Origin: Streptomyces niger
GTDB taxonomy: Bacteria; Actinomycetota; Actinomycetes; Streptomycetales; Streptomycetaceae
Assembly (NCBI RefSeq): GCF_000718305.1
Contig: NZ_JOFQ01000022.1
Coordinates: 30,294 to 94,293, forward strand
Length of the DNA: 64,000 bases
Reading direction: 5' to 3'
Under the pieces are notes generated by a model. The model was not told the origin of the DNA and did not search any database. It was given only the letters and a program-made list of their open reading frames with translations. Both the position numbers and the translations under genes were made by a program. Shown here piece by piece: positions 35,566-44,254 of this stretch (position 1 is its first letter; every line of letters starts with the position of its first letter).

Positions 35566-36909
35566 TCACGTGTCGGTGGTGAAGTGGTCGAGGAGACGGG
35601 TGGCGGCGTGTTCGCCGGAGCGAAGGGCGCCGTAGGTGCTGGAGGGGCCGAAGTAGTCGCCGGCGAGTTGGATGCGGGGGTCGGCGGTGCGGCGTCGGGT
35701 GTTGAAGGCACGGAGCTGGGCGTATCCGCCCGGGGGTCGGACGACGAGGGCGGGGTCACGGCGGCTGACGTGGTGGGTGAGCACCGCGTCTCGCACGCCG
35801 GGGAGGATCGTGGAGGCGGCTTGGAGGAGCCGTTCGGCGATGGCGGTGTCCTCCTTGTCCCACCATCCCTCGGTGAAGTCCTTGCGGGGGTGGACGGTGA
35901 TCAGTCCGCGGTCGCCGTCCACGCGGCCGGGGAGCTTGTTGTGATGCAGTTCGATGCCGGCGATCTCGGGGTGTGCGTCGCGGGTGGTGAAGATGGTGGG
36001 TGAGGTCTCCTTCGGTGGGTGGGAGAGTCCGAAGGTGGTGATCAAGCCGCGCGAGTAAGGGACCGAGCGCAGGTATGCGGCGTCTTCGGAAGGCAGCTCG
36101 GCCAGCAGGTCCGGTACGTGGGGAGCGGGGAGCGCGAGGATTGCGGCGTCTGCGTGTGCGTCGGGCTGGGGGCGGCCGTGGTGGGTCCAGGAAAGGGTGA
36201 TGCCGCGGTCTGTGGTGTGTACGTCGGTGACGGTGGCGTCCAATGTCACGGGGAGCCGGTCGGCCAGGGTCTGGGGTAGCAGTCCGACGCCGTGCGGGGA
36301 GTTGAAGTGCGGGACGAGGAGCTTCGCTGCGTAGAAGAACATGTCGGCGGCGGCCAGCTGGGCGGGGTCGCCGAGCACGACGCTGCCGCCGAAGAGCGGC
36401 TCGCACAGCCGATCGTGGATCTCGCGGGTGAGGTGGCGCCGGGAGTATTCGGTGACGCTGAGCCGGTCCAGGTCGGCGTTGTGCTCCATGGTGTCCCAGT
36501 CCAGGCACCTGCGGTGCCGGATCAGGTCGGGCAGGACACGGGCGAGGGCGAGTTTGGAGCGGACTCCGATGATGGGAGTGCGCAGGAAATCGGCCTTGGA
36601 GGCCGCGCGTACCCGGTGGAGGCGGCCGTTGTGCAGGAAACCGCAGACGGCCGTGGCGGGGCCCCACTGCTCACTGATGCCGAGTTCCTTGATGAGGTCG
36701 AGCATGCCGGTGTAGTTCGTGCCCAGGATGCTGGCGCCGGTTTCGATGCGAAAGCCGTCCTGAGTGATCGTGCACATCCGCCCGCCCACTTGGGGTTCGC
36801 GTTCGAAGACGCGCACGATGACGCCTCGCTGCTGCAGCCGCCAGGCTGCGGTGAGCCCGGCAATGCCGCCGCCGATCACGTAGACGGTTCGGGGGGCTGA
36901 TCCGGTCAC
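35566..36909 (-). CDS. FAD-dependent amine oxidase / protoporphyrinogen oxidase-like, terpene operon
   Basis: 447 residues from GTG 36909, which overlaps the upstream stop by four bases (GTGA). FAD-binding start TVYVIGGGIAGLTAAWRLQQ, then FEREPQVGGRM; the substrate region TEYSRRHLTREIHDRLCEPL-like; C-terminal FAD contact LAGDYFGPSSTYGALRSGEH. This is the flavin-containing amine oxidase / HemG / phytoene-desaturase superfamily. As the last gene of a terpene operon it most likely oxidises or desaturates the cyclised product. The frame stays open upstream to 37728 but that part is antisense noise. Confidence 0.85.
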   Translation of the reverse strand: MTGSAPRTVYVIGGGIAGLTAAWRLQQRGVIVRVFEREPQVGGRMCTITQDGFRIETGASILGTNYTGMLDLIKELGISEQWGPATAVCGFLHNGRLHRVRAASKADFLRTPIIGVRSKLALARVLPDLIRHRRCLDWDTMEHNADLDRLSVTEYSRRHLTREIHDRLCEPLFGGSVVLGDPAQLAAADMFFYAAKLLVPHFNSPHGVGLLPQTLADRLPVTLDATVTDVHTTDRGITLSWTHHGRPQPDAHADAAILALPAPHVPDLLAELPSEDAAYLRSVPYSRGLITTFGLSHPPKETSPTIFTTRDAHPEIAGIELHHNKLPGRVDGDRGLITVHPRKDFTEGWWDKEDTAIAERLLQAASTILPGVRDAVLTHHVSRRDPALVVRPPGGYAQLRAFNTRRRTADPRIQLAGDYFGPSSTYGALRSGEHAATRLLDHFTTDT

Positions 36910-38033
36910 GGGGGCCTCCGGTGCGCTCTGGGCTGCTGGGTTTGCAGATGGTGCCAGTACGGGGTGGTGGCCGCCGCGCTGCCGGCGACCCAGCCGCCGA
37001 TGGCGACGACGAACCTGCGCTGGGGTTCGCTGAGGCCGGGGTCGGTGAGCAGCCGGGCGTGGTCGGTCGTGAAGCGGTGGGTGAGCGTGGCGTGGAGGAT
37101 GACGGTGGCCCGGTAGGCATCGGGCGTTGGCAGACGGTATTCGTGTGCAAGGACGGTGACGGCGTTGACGGGGTCGTCGTGTTGCTGTTCCGCGGCGAAG
37201 CCGAGGAGGTCGTTGGCCAGCCCCCCGATGAGGAAGGCGAGTTCGGCCAGACCGATCACGGCGGGTGGCAGTGCCTCGGTGAGCGGGGGCATGCCGGGCG
37301 CGAGGCGGTGCAGGTACAGGGGGTGTCCCCCGCTGGTGTGGGTACGGTCGCACAGGTAGTCGCCCAGGGCCGGCGGCATGCGTGTGGCGCGCCAGGGCGT
37401 TTCCCGTGTGCAGCTGTCCAAGTACTGCCGCAACCCCGCGGCGAGCTGCGTCAGCAGCGGCTCGCCTCCGGCTGTCACGATGTCCTGGCGGATGTCGGCC
37501 AGTGCTGCGATGAGATCGCTTTCCTGCGCGTTGGGTTCGTTGGGTACGTTCGGTTCGCTGGTCGCGTTGGATTCGTTGGACGCGTTGGGTTCGTTGAACG
37601 CGTTCGCTTCGTTGGCTTCGTTGGGCGCGTTCGGTCCGCTGGTCGCCTTCCGTTCGTTGGGCGCGTTGGATGTCGGCGTGCCGTGTTCCAGCAGGTGAGG
37701 CAGGTCCCGGGCGAGAGTGTCGCTCCACCGGTGGGCGTCTTCGGCGACGGTGTCATCGAAGGCGAAGACCCAGGCCAGGTAGTGGGCGGTGAGACGGACC
37801 ACCGGAGTGGGAGCGTCGGGCATGCACGAGCCGACCAGGTGACCGATCTTCCGCCGTGCCAGGCATGACTCCTGGCCGGGGCCGTAGAGCCCGGTGCGCA
37901 TCGCCCAGCGGCGCACCTCCTCCTCCACCTTTTCGGCAGCGGGGTGAGGGGTACTGCTCGGTGGGAGGAGGCGGGTGAGGTGATGGTAGGCGTACGCCGT
38001 CAGTTCGTGTGGTGAGTCGGTTTCAGGGTTCAT
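36906..38033 (-). CDS. class I terpene synthase with Asn-rich insert
   Basis: 375 residues. Aspartate-rich motif in AWVFAFDDTVAEDAHRW (DDxxxxD/E) near 93-99 and an NSE-type motif FLIGGLANDLLGFAAE near 265-273 (Asn, Gly for Ser, Glu), both binding the diphosphate-magnesium cluster. Between them, at about 120-168, lies a low-complexity insert rich in Asn, Glu, Pro and Ala (PNEPNASNESNATSEPN) made by 9/18-bp repeats. The rest is continuous with the fold. Overlaps cis-prenyltransferase (ATGA) and oxidase (GTGA) genes. Probably ionises the product of the class II cyclase or of the cis-prenyltransferase. Confidence 0.8.
   Translation of the reverse strand: MNPETDSPHELTAYAYHHLTRLLPPSSTPHPAAEKVEEEVRRWAMRTGLYGPGQESCLARRKIGHLVGSCMPDAPTPVVRLTAHYLAWVFAFDDTVAEDAHRWSDTLARDLPHLLEHGTPTSNAPNERKATSGPNAPNEANEANAFNEPNASNESNATSEPNVPNEPNAQESDLIAALADIRQDIVTAGGEPLLTQLAAGLRQYLDSCTRETPWRATRMPPALGDYLCDRTHTSGGHPLYLHRLAPGMPPLTEALPPAVIGLAELAFLIGGLANDLLGFAAEQQHDDPVNAVTVLAHEYRLPTPDAYRATVILHATLTHRFTTDHARLLTDPGLSEPQRRFVVAIGGWVAGSAAATTPYWHHLQTQQPRAHRRPP
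37529..37673. repeat. degenerate 9/18-bp array coding an Asn-rich insert
   Basis: Repeated gcgttgggttcgttgg-like units over 145 bases, all in frame, encoding PNEPNA/SNESNA-type hexapeptides inside the class I terpene synthase. Confidence 0.85.
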
Positions 38034-38722
38034 GCGCCGAACCGCCGCTCACGTCGGGCGTAGGAGTTGAGTGCCCGGTGGAGGGACTGTTCGGTGAAGT
38101 CGGGCCACAGCTCGGGGGCGAAGTAGAGCTCGGCCAAGGCGCTTTGCCACAGCAGGAAGCCGGAGAGGCGGTACTCCCCCGACGTGCGGATGATCAAGTC
38201 GCAATCGGGCTGGTGGCGACGCTCCATTTCCCGCGACAGCGCCCCAGTGTCCAACGGGACTTGCGGGTACCGGGCCAGCAGCGACCGAGTGGCGTTCATG
38301 ATCTCTTCTCGTCCGTCGTAACCCACGGCGAGGTTGACCGCTCGCGGCCCGTGGGGCGCAGAGGCGCGTTCGGCCTGGCGCAGGGCAGCGACGCTGTCGG
38401 AGTTCGGTGCTTGTTCGGGGTTGCCGATGATGTGCAGGCGCCAGCCGTCCATGCTCGCCAGCTCCTGGGCGAGTTCGGTGATAGCGGTGAACATGCTGCC
38501 GACCTCCGGACGCCCGACAAGGTTGTCCATCGACAGGGCCCACACGGTGACTCGCTCGACTCCTGCCGCCGCGCACCACCGCAGCGTCTCCACCGTCACC
38601 TGCCCCCCGCGGCGGTGCCCTGTCATGACCGACAGGCCGTGCTGCCGTGCCCAGCGGCGGTTGCCGTCGGGGATGAAGCCCACATGGCGTGGGGTCGCCC
38701 CGCCCCGCTCGCGCTCACTCAC
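38030..38722 (-). CDS. cis-prenyltransferase (UppS-like prenyl diphosphate synthase)
   Basis: 230 residues. Family signature HVGFIPDGNRRWARQHGLS carries the catalytic Asp; TVWALSMDNLVGRPEVGSMF and the C-terminal LIIRTSGEYRLSGFLLWQSA with LAELYFAPELWPDF are also conserved. True UppS proteins are about 245-260 residues; this one is short and sits in a terpene operon, so it likely makes a short cis-prenyl diphosphate (or condenses DMAPP irregularly like the cyclolavandulyl synthases) instead of cell-wall lipid. It overlaps the class II cyclase stop by eight bases and the terpene synthase start by four. Confidence 0.88.
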   Translation of the reverse strand: MSERERGGATPRHVGFIPDGNRRWARQHGLSVMTGHRRGGQVTVETLRWCAAAGVERVTVWALSMDNLVGRPEVGSMFTAITELAQELASMDGWRLHIIGNPEQAPNSDSVAALRQAERASAPHGPRAVNLAVGYDGREEIMNATRSLLARYPQVPLDTGALSREMERRHQPDCDLIIRTSGEYRLSGFLLWQSALAELYFAPELWPDFTEQSLHRALNSYARRERRFGA

Positions 38723-40319
38723 CGTCCACCGCCGGCGAAGACCGCCGTGCGGGCGGAACTGCGGACACGGGGGCGAGACGGTGGCGCAGGTGGCCGAGTG
38801 CCAGGAGCGTGAAAATTTCTGCCAGGGCGGGCACCGTGAAGATGAACGGGCGTGGTCCGATGGAGTCCGGTCGCGGAGGGGCGCCGCCGTGCGCGCGCTG
38901 GGCTGTGGTGAGGAAGTCCGCTGCGGCGAGGGCCGGCTCGGGGTTGGCGCCGGGCTGCGTACACAGGGCGATCAGGCCGTAGGCGGTGCTGATGGCGTCG
39001 CTGCTGTCACCCGCCTGCTGCCCCCATCCGCCGTCGCTGTTCTGCTGTGAGCGCACCAGCTCGGCGCTGCGCTCCACCATGCGCCGCACCGCAGGCGCCG
39101 GGCGTGCAGTGCGCCGAGCCGCGAGGAGCACTCGGAAGACGGTGTGCAGCCGACTGTTGCTCCAGTCCGGGGGAAAGGAGCCGTCCTCGTGCTGCTGACC
39201 GGCGAGGAAGGCCAGGCCCTGCCGGACCGCCGGGGCGTGCTGCTGCCCGCACAAGGTGAGCGCACCCAACGCCGCAGCGGTCATCGACGCCTCCGAGGGC
39301 GCCCCCGCTACATAGGTGGGGAACCCGCCGTCGTCACCGCGTACTGCGTACAACGACCTCATCCCCCGCTGGACGGAGCCGGCGTATCGTTCGGCGTCCA
39401 GGACGTGGAGGAACTGCACCGCCACCGAGGTGTCATCGACATCGCTCTGACAGGCCAGGTCGGTGTAGGACCAGCCACCGGCCGGGAGCTGTCGCCGTGT
39501 CAGGTGGGCGGCGAGCCGGTGTTGCACCCGGGGGTCGGCGCCGGCGGAGGCCAGGGCCGCCCCGCAGGTGGCGGTGCACCAGGTGTCGGTATCCGATACG
39601 AACGGCAACCCCCCGTCCGGGCGCTGGTGCGCCCGAAGTTTGTGCAGTCCCTCGGCGACCAGGGCCTCCGTGCCGGGCAACCGCGCCAGGGCGTGCAGGA
39701 CCGAGAGATGGATGAACACGTTGCCTTCCCACACGTGCGGCGCACGCTGGGTGTCCATCAGCCGTCGCACGTCCTCATCGGTCACCCTCTGCGGGCTGCC
39801 GGCAGCCGTAGCCAGGACCGCTTTGACCGCGCTCATCTGCACCAACGCCCAGCTGTGCAGTCCGGCTCCGTCAAAGGCCCGCTCATCCCACACCGGCACG
39901 TGATGGTCATCGAGGACCACCGCCAGCATCTCCACCAGCGCCCGCTTTCGAGCCGCAGTGAACGCCGGTGCCAGGCTCACCCACTCCTGCGCCGCCCCTG
40001 GGCCGAAGCCGGTGTCGCCCAACGCTGCCTCGGCAAGCACGTGCTCCAAGCCGTCCAACCGTGGCTGCTGCTGTTCCAGGTAGGACCGGAGACGTACACC
40101 CAAGGCAGCCTCCCGGCCGACCCTCTCCACCAACCGCAACGCCAGCGCCGACTCAAGAACCCGGCTGCGACATGCCACGCGCACGGCCCCGCCCGCGTCC
40201 ATGCGCGAGATCAGCCGACGCTTCAACGAATCCACCAGCTGGGCAGCGTCGTCAGGGAAAGGAGCCGGCGTCCACGGTTCGGCTACAGACGTCACCAACA
40301 CAGCGCCACCGCCTCCCAC
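38715..40319 (-). CDS. class II terpene (diterpene) cyclase, DxDD type
   Basis: 534 residues from GTG 40319, about the length of bacterial class II diterpene cyclases. The catalytic acid motif is in CQSDVDDTSVAVQFLHVLDA (DVDD). Prenyltransferase/squalene-cyclase repeats of the QxxDGGxW kind occur as LRAHQRPDGGLPFVSDT, RQLPAGGWSYTDLACQ, VRGDDGGFPTYVAG, GQQHEDGSFPPDW and RSQQNSDGGWGQQAG. It protonates a linear C20 or similar prenyl diphosphate to a bicyclic product. First gene of the operon; the leader at 40320-40440 is AT-richer (tattgcaaatgaatatgctg) and may hold the promoter. Confidence 0.88.
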   Translation of the reverse strand: MGGGGAVLVTSVAEPWTPAPFPDDAAQLVDSLKRRLISRMDAGGAVRVACRSRVLESALALRLVERVGREAALGVRLRSYLEQQQPRLDGLEHVLAEAALGDTGFGPGAAQEWVSLAPAFTAARKRALVEMLAVVLDDHHVPVWDERAFDGAGLHSWALVQMSAVKAVLATAAGSPQRVTDEDVRRLMDTQRAPHVWEGNVFIHLSVLHALARLPGTEALVAEGLHKLRAHQRPDGGLPFVSDTDTWCTATCGAALASAGADPRVQHRLAAHLTRRQLPAGGWSYTDLACQSDVDDTSVAVQFLHVLDAERYAGSVQRGMRSLYAVRGDDGGFPTYVAGAPSEASMTAAALGALTLCGQQHAPAVRQGLAFLAGQQHEDGSFPPDWSNSRLHTVFRVLLAARRTARPAPAVRRMVERSAELVRSQQNSDGGWGQQAGDSSDAISTAYGLIALCTQPGANPEPALAAADFLTTAQRAHGGAPPRPDSIGPRPFIFTVPALAEIFTLLALGHLRHRLAPVSAVPPARRSSPAVDGE

Positions 40320-40743
40320 GAGCGCACAATCGACTCCAACGAGTCAGCCGCACGACCGGCGAAGCACGCCAGAGGCGCTTCGCTAAACTCACCGAAGAGG
40401 TGAAAAGAAATTACTCTCGGCGAATTTCCACCAAGAGGTAATTCCCGGAATATTGCAAATGAATATGCTGTTGGGTATTTCCATGTCGAGGTACGCCCGG
40501 GTGCACCAGCTTTCGCCTTCGGCCTGCGAGCCAAGATCGCCAAGATGACTCAACGGCCATCGGTGGGTCCATCACGTGGTGCCCTTGACGGTGGGCTGAT
40601 GCCGCGAGCACCGCGGTCAGGCCCGGTGGCAGCCGGTGCGTACTCTCGTGGCGCGGCCAGCACACGCAGCCAGCACACGCGGTCAGCACACGCAGTCAGC
40701 ACACGCGGCCAGCACCGTTGCGTGAATGGGTTCTGAATTTCCG
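40320..40743. other. leader of the terpene operon and 13-bp repeat
   Basis: AT-richer sequence around 40390-40480 is the likely promoter of the terpene operon. The 13-bp array at 40658-40716 follows. No gene supported. Confidence 0.5.
40658..40716. repeat. 13-bp tandem repeat, 4.5 copies
   Basis: cagcacacgcagc and variants at 40658, 40671, 40684 and 40697 plus a partial copy. Intergenic. Confidence 0.9.
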
Positions 40744-41715
40744 TCAGCCGCGCAGCAGATCCGTCGAGACCGCCCAGAGACGCTTGGCGGTGGTGGGGTC
40801 GAGTGCCCATTCCTTGACACCATGCGGATGCTGCGCGAGGTCGGCGTCGTTCGGCACGGTGTAAGCCACTTGCGAATCGTCGAGGTAGTGGCCTCCGGAG
40901 TGAGCGAACTCCGGAGCGACGGCCGCGACAATGCTCGTGGCGGCCCCCTGCTCGATCGTCTTGTACGTGAACACTCCGGCGGCCTCGGCCTCATCGAGTG
41001 ACTTCTTCTGCTGAGGTGTGAAGTTCCGCTGCAGACCCGTCGCAACACCGCCGGGGTTCACGGCATTGGCAACGATGCCGTCGGACGCCCAGCGGCGGGT
41101 CGCCTCGACGGCGAAGAGAGCGTTCGCCGTCTTCGACTGGGCGTAGGCAATCTGCGGATCGTAGCTGCGACGCTCGAAGTGGAAGTCGTCGAAGTCGACG
41201 CCGGCACGCATGTGCGCCGTCGAACTGACCGCGACGATCCGTGCTTCGCCGCGTTCGGCCGCTCCCTGGGCCAGGGCGTGGTGAAGACCGGTGGCCAGGG
41301 CGAAGTGACCGAGGTGGTTCGTCGCGAATTGCCACTCCCAGCCCTCGCGAGTCCGCTCCAGGCCACCGGTGACCACGCCGGCGTTGTTGATCAGCAGGTG
41401 GAGCGGGCCGCTCCATGCGTCGACGAACCGTGTGACGGTGGCCCTGTCGGCGAGGTCGAGCCGGACGACGCGGGGCCGGATCCCTCCGGTCGACTCCTCG
41501 ATCCTCTCAGCGACGGCATCACCCGCAGTCGTGTTACGGACGGCAAGCGTCATCTCCGCCCCGGCGGCGGTCAGCGCACGAGCCGTCTCGATCCCGAGCC
41601 CGGAGGAGGCCCCCGTCACGATCGCGCGGACACCGGCAAGGTCGATGTCCCGCACCACCTCGTCCGCGGTGCTGGAGGCGGTGAAGGGTGTGGAGATGAG
41701 TTCGCGAGCGACCAT
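40744..41715 (-). CDS. short-chain dehydrogenase/reductase
   Basis: 323 residues from ATG 41715. Classical SDR: cofactor motif TGASSGLG at 34-41, DRATVTRFVDAWSGPLHLLI then NNAG, catalytic Ser in IVAVSSTAHMR and Tyr-Lys in YDPQIAYAQSKTANALFAVE. Resembles the WW-domain oxidoreductase/retinol-dehydrogenase-like group. It lies divergent to a TetR gene with a palindrome between the starts, so it is probably that regulator's target. The frame stays open upstream to 42288 only as antisense of the TetR gene. Confidence 0.92.
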   Translation of the reverse strand: MVARELISTPFTASSTADEVVRDIDLAGVRAIVTGASSGLGIETARALTAAGAEMTLAVRNTTAGDAVAERIEESTGGIRPRVVRLDLADRATVTRFVDAWSGPLHLLINNAGVVTGGLERTREGWEWQFATNHLGHFALATGLHHALAQGAAERGEARIVAVSSTAHMRAGVDFDDFHFERRSYDPQIAYAQSKTANALFAVEATRRWASDGIVANAVNPGGVATGLQRNFTPQQKKSLDEAEAAGVFTYKTIEQGAATSIVAAVAPEFAHSGGHYLDDSQVAYTVPNDADLAQHPHGVKEWALDPTTAKRLWAVSTDLLRG

Positions 41716-41723
41716 GGCTTCGA

Positions 41724-41751
41724 CTATACGAACTGAACGAGATTTGTATAG
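41724..41751. promoter_or_regulatory. TetR operator candidate between SDR and tetR
   Basis: Palindrome with arms CTATACGAA and TTTGTATAG (one mismatch pair) separated by about ten bases, placed 9 bases from the SDR start and 28 from the TetR start. Confidence 0.7.
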
Positions 41752-41778
41752 CCCGACTCTCGCTCGTACGCTCGCTTC

Positions 41779-42354
41779 ATGAGCAGTCCCGATGCCAACT
41801 ACCCACCGTCGCCGACAGTCGCCGACGCCGACCGCCGGACCCTGGTGCTGGACTCCGCCATGGTCACGTTCGCGCGATTCGGTTACCGGAAGACCTCGAT
41901 GGAGGAGGTGGCACGGGCAGCGCGCATCTCCCGGCCCGGGTTGTACTTCCTCTTCTCCTCGAAGAAGGCTCTGTTCCGTGCCGCGGTCACCCAGGCCCTG
42001 GGGCGAGACATCACAGCGGTCGAGCACGTCCTGGCCGACACCGGACGCTCCCTTCCAGAGCGCCTCGTCGAGGCATTCGATCAGTGGGCGGGGCGCTACA
42101 TCGGCCCGCTGACGTGCGACGTCGCAGCGGTCATCGAGGACAACCCCGACCTCCTCGGAGACATCATCGAGACAACGCCGCGACGTTTCGAGGAACTGAT
42201 CACCGATGCGATCGCCGCCGAGTTGGGAAAAGAAGTGGCCCCCGCTGTCGCGCAGACGATGATCAGCGCATCGATCGGCCTCAAGCATCAGGCCCCATCA
42301 CGGGAGTTCTACCTCGACCGGCTGAAGGTCGCTATCGGGCTTCTGGTGCGCTGA
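41779..42354 (+). CDS. TetR family regulator
   Basis: 191 residues, ATG start. HTH in residues 22-68: LVLDSAMVTFARFGYRKTSM, EEVARAARISRPGLYFLFSS. The remainder is the helical ligand-binding domain with a variable pocket (LVEAFDQWAGRYIGPLTCDV; LITDAIAAELGKEVAPAVAQ). Divergent to the SDR gene; the palindrome at 41724-41751 is the likely operator for both. Confidence 0.92.
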   Translation: MSSPDANYPPSPTVADADRRTLVLDSAMVTFARFGYRKTSMEEVARAARISRPGLYFLFSSKKALFRAAVTQALGRDITAVEHVLADTGRSLPERLVEAFDQWAGRYIGPLTCDVAAVIEDNPDLLGDIIETTPRRFEELITDAIAAELGKEVAPAVAQTMISASIGLKHQAPSREFYLDRLKVAIGLLVR

Positions 42355-43021
42355 CGCCGCTCTCGTCCGCTCTCGGCCGCTCTCTGCCGCTCCGCCGCGG
42401 CCGCACCGTTCAAGGTAAGTTGATCCCGGTTGATGCCGCTCACTTGCGATGAGCCCGTCTGCCTGTTCGTCACCCTCGTCGTCCAAGGCATGCACGACAC
42501 GGGTCATGGGCTCGCGTGGTCCCACCGGCGTCGCTCACCAGCAAGCCTGATCCCGAGCCGGTCACACTGTCATCGAGCTGCCCACGCTGCTCTACCGCGC
42601 TCTACCGCACGCACTCAGATGAGGTGGGTGGACGCCTTCTCCTCATGCTCCGAGGCGTGGGATGCGGCCTCGACAACCGGCGTATCTGCCGGCCGGGTTC
42701 GACCTCCGGGTCCGACGACGGTCGCTCTCGTGGAGCTCGCCGGGGAACGACGCGACGGACAGGCACGCCACGGGGGCCGCTTCCATGGTTCCAACGCCTC
42801 GGGCAACCAAGCAGCACATAAAGGACGGAGGAACGACGCCGCCCTGCCCCTGTTTCCCCGTTAGCTCCCCCCTCAATTGTCGAGCGCGAGCGAATGAGCC
42901 CTTCAGCCATGGAGCGCCGCTCCACCCGTTCTCCGGTTTCTCATACCTCGATAGGTCAATTCACTCGGCGTTCACCCCGGTTCGTTGCACAGGAGGTCGG
43001 GGATGACGCTATGATCACGGC
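42355..43021. other. no supported gene
   Basis: A short imperfect repeat (gctctcggccgctctctgcc) follows the TetR stop. Overlapping frames on both strands lack family-like sequence. Confidence 0.45.
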
Positions 43022-43435
43022 ATGGTTACGGCCCTCCGGACTTCACCTTCGCTCCGGGCCTGCCGAAAGACGGCGGGTCCGCTGCGGGTGCTTTGGCTGG
43101 CCGTACTCCTGTTGGCACTGCTGTATACGCACGGCGTGAGCGGCGAGAGCGCGGCACACCATTCCGCGCCTGGCGTGACTATGTCCGCGACATCGGCGAC
43201 GCCCGAATCGCACGAGCATGCCCCACCGCATCACCACGACGATGACGGCACGGGACACGCCTCGGACCATTGCGTGTCCGGTCAGCCACCGCAGGGCGCT
43301 GACCTGCCCAGTCCCTGTCCGACCCCGTTCGTCATCGCGTCGTTCCCGCACGCCCGCACCATCACACACTCGCGGGCGACAGAGGCCGGCATCACGTCCG
43401 CCGAGCGGCGAGATCCCGCCATTCTGCGGGTCTAG
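43022..43435 (+). CDS. DUF6153 family small secreted/membrane protein
   Basis: 137 residues. A hydrophobic segment at about 22-39 (LRVLWLAVLLLALLYTHGVS) fits a signal peptide or anchor. A His/Asp-rich outer part (SHEHAPPHHHDDDGTGHASD) ends in two cysteines (HCVSGQ, SPCPTP). This is the DUF6153 pattern seen in Streptomyces near metal-related genes. Possibly binds metal outside the membrane, inferred from composition and from the DUF4396 gene nearby. Confidence 0.75.
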   Translation: MVTALRTSPSLRACRKTAGPLRVLWLAVLLLALLYTHGVSGESAAHHSAPGVTMSATSATPESHEHAPPHHHDDDGTGHASDHCVSGQPPQGADLPSPCPTPFVIASFPHARTITHSRATEAGITSAERRDPAILRV

Positions 43436-43645
43436 ACCGATAGGCCGCCTTGTTCGAACTGGTTCGCGGTCACCCGGCCGAATCTCGATACGCCCCTGCG
43501 TCGTGCGTTGACGGCGGCCAGTTCTTCCGGCGTTGTTTCAGCCGCTTTTCGGCCCATGTTTCGGCCAAATAAGAGGCAAGTGGCTGACCGTCGGCGTCAT
43601 TCATTGTTCGTCTGACCCCTGCTTACCGCGATACCTCATGCCAGG

Positions 43646-44161
43646 TTGCGCGGTTTCGTACGGAGCGCTGTGACGTACTCTCCCTCCCCCGTTCTCCTGC
43701 CCTTTCGGCGGCAGGTTTCCTCCTGGATTCCCGCGGCTGCCCGAGCGTTGCGCGGTGTCCTCTTCCGTTCGTGGCGGCAGCACGGCCGACCGGCAATCGT
43801 GCTGGGCGGACTGCTGATAGTGCTGCTCGGTTGCCCGCTTGCGGGACACGGCATCACCCACTCTCCCGCTCCACCGACGGCACTGACCGCGCCCACCGAA
43901 AAGGGGGCGACCTCCCAGGGGCTTGCCTCCCATCCGCATCCGGACTGCGAGGCTTTCGTCCGCGGACGGTCGGGCGCGCCGCTCGCACCGTCGGCTCATC
44001 CGGCACCACCTTCGGCGCCCTCCACGGGTGCAGTCGTGCCCCCTGCGCGCCACTTGGCATGGGACCGCATTCAGCCGTCCGCTCTCTGCGTGCCCGCGAA
44101 CGGACTGAGGCCCGCGAACGGACTGAGAGCGCTGGCACGCGTCTGCCGGTGGCTCGTCTAG
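43646..44161 (+). CDS. hypothetical secreted or anchored protein
   Basis: Up to 171 residues; a start at GTG 43670 (VTYSPSPVLLPFRRQ, with GGAG upstream) is more likely than TTG 43646. A hydrophobic helix (IVLGGLLIVLLGCPLAG) near 50-66 is followed by a Pro/Ala-rich outer region with HPHPDCEAF. Near the end an 18-bp duplication gives PANGLRPANGLR. Similar in layout to the DUF6153 gene before it; it precedes the cysteine synthase-like gene by 94 bases. Function unknown. Confidence 0.5.
   Translation: MRGFVRSAVTYSPSPVLLPFRRQVSSWIPAAARALRGVLFRSWRQHGRPAIVLGGLLIVLLGCPLAGHGITHSPAPPTALTAPTEKGATSQGLASHPHPDCEAFVRGRSGAPLAPSAHPAPPSAPSTGAVVPPARHLAWDRIQPSALCVPANGLRPANGLRALARVCRWLV
44092..44127. repeat. 18-bp tandem duplication, in frame
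   Basis: gcccgcgaacggactgag at 44092 and 44110, coding PANGLR twice. Confidence 0.85.
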
Positions 44162-44254
44162 ACATCGCTGCGCGTACTGCACGTATCACCATCGCCACGT
44201 GCCGCGCGCATAGGAGCTGCCCGCACACTCGTACAGCGACTGAAGGCACATCTC

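Noticed and set aside
35566..37728. A 720-residue fused oxidase
   Set aside because: The upstream 270 residues are antisense of the terpene synthase (Arg/Pro/Thr-rich); the true start is the GTG at 36909 that overlaps the previous stop.
38030..38722. Housekeeping undecaprenyl diphosphate synthase
   Set aside because: The motif set fits, but overlapping placement between two terpene cyclases argues for a dedicated role; an essential copy is expected elsewhere.
40744..42288. A 514-residue SDR with an N-terminal extension
   Set aside because: The extension is antisense of the TetR gene; the SDR starts at ATG 41715 next to the palindrome.
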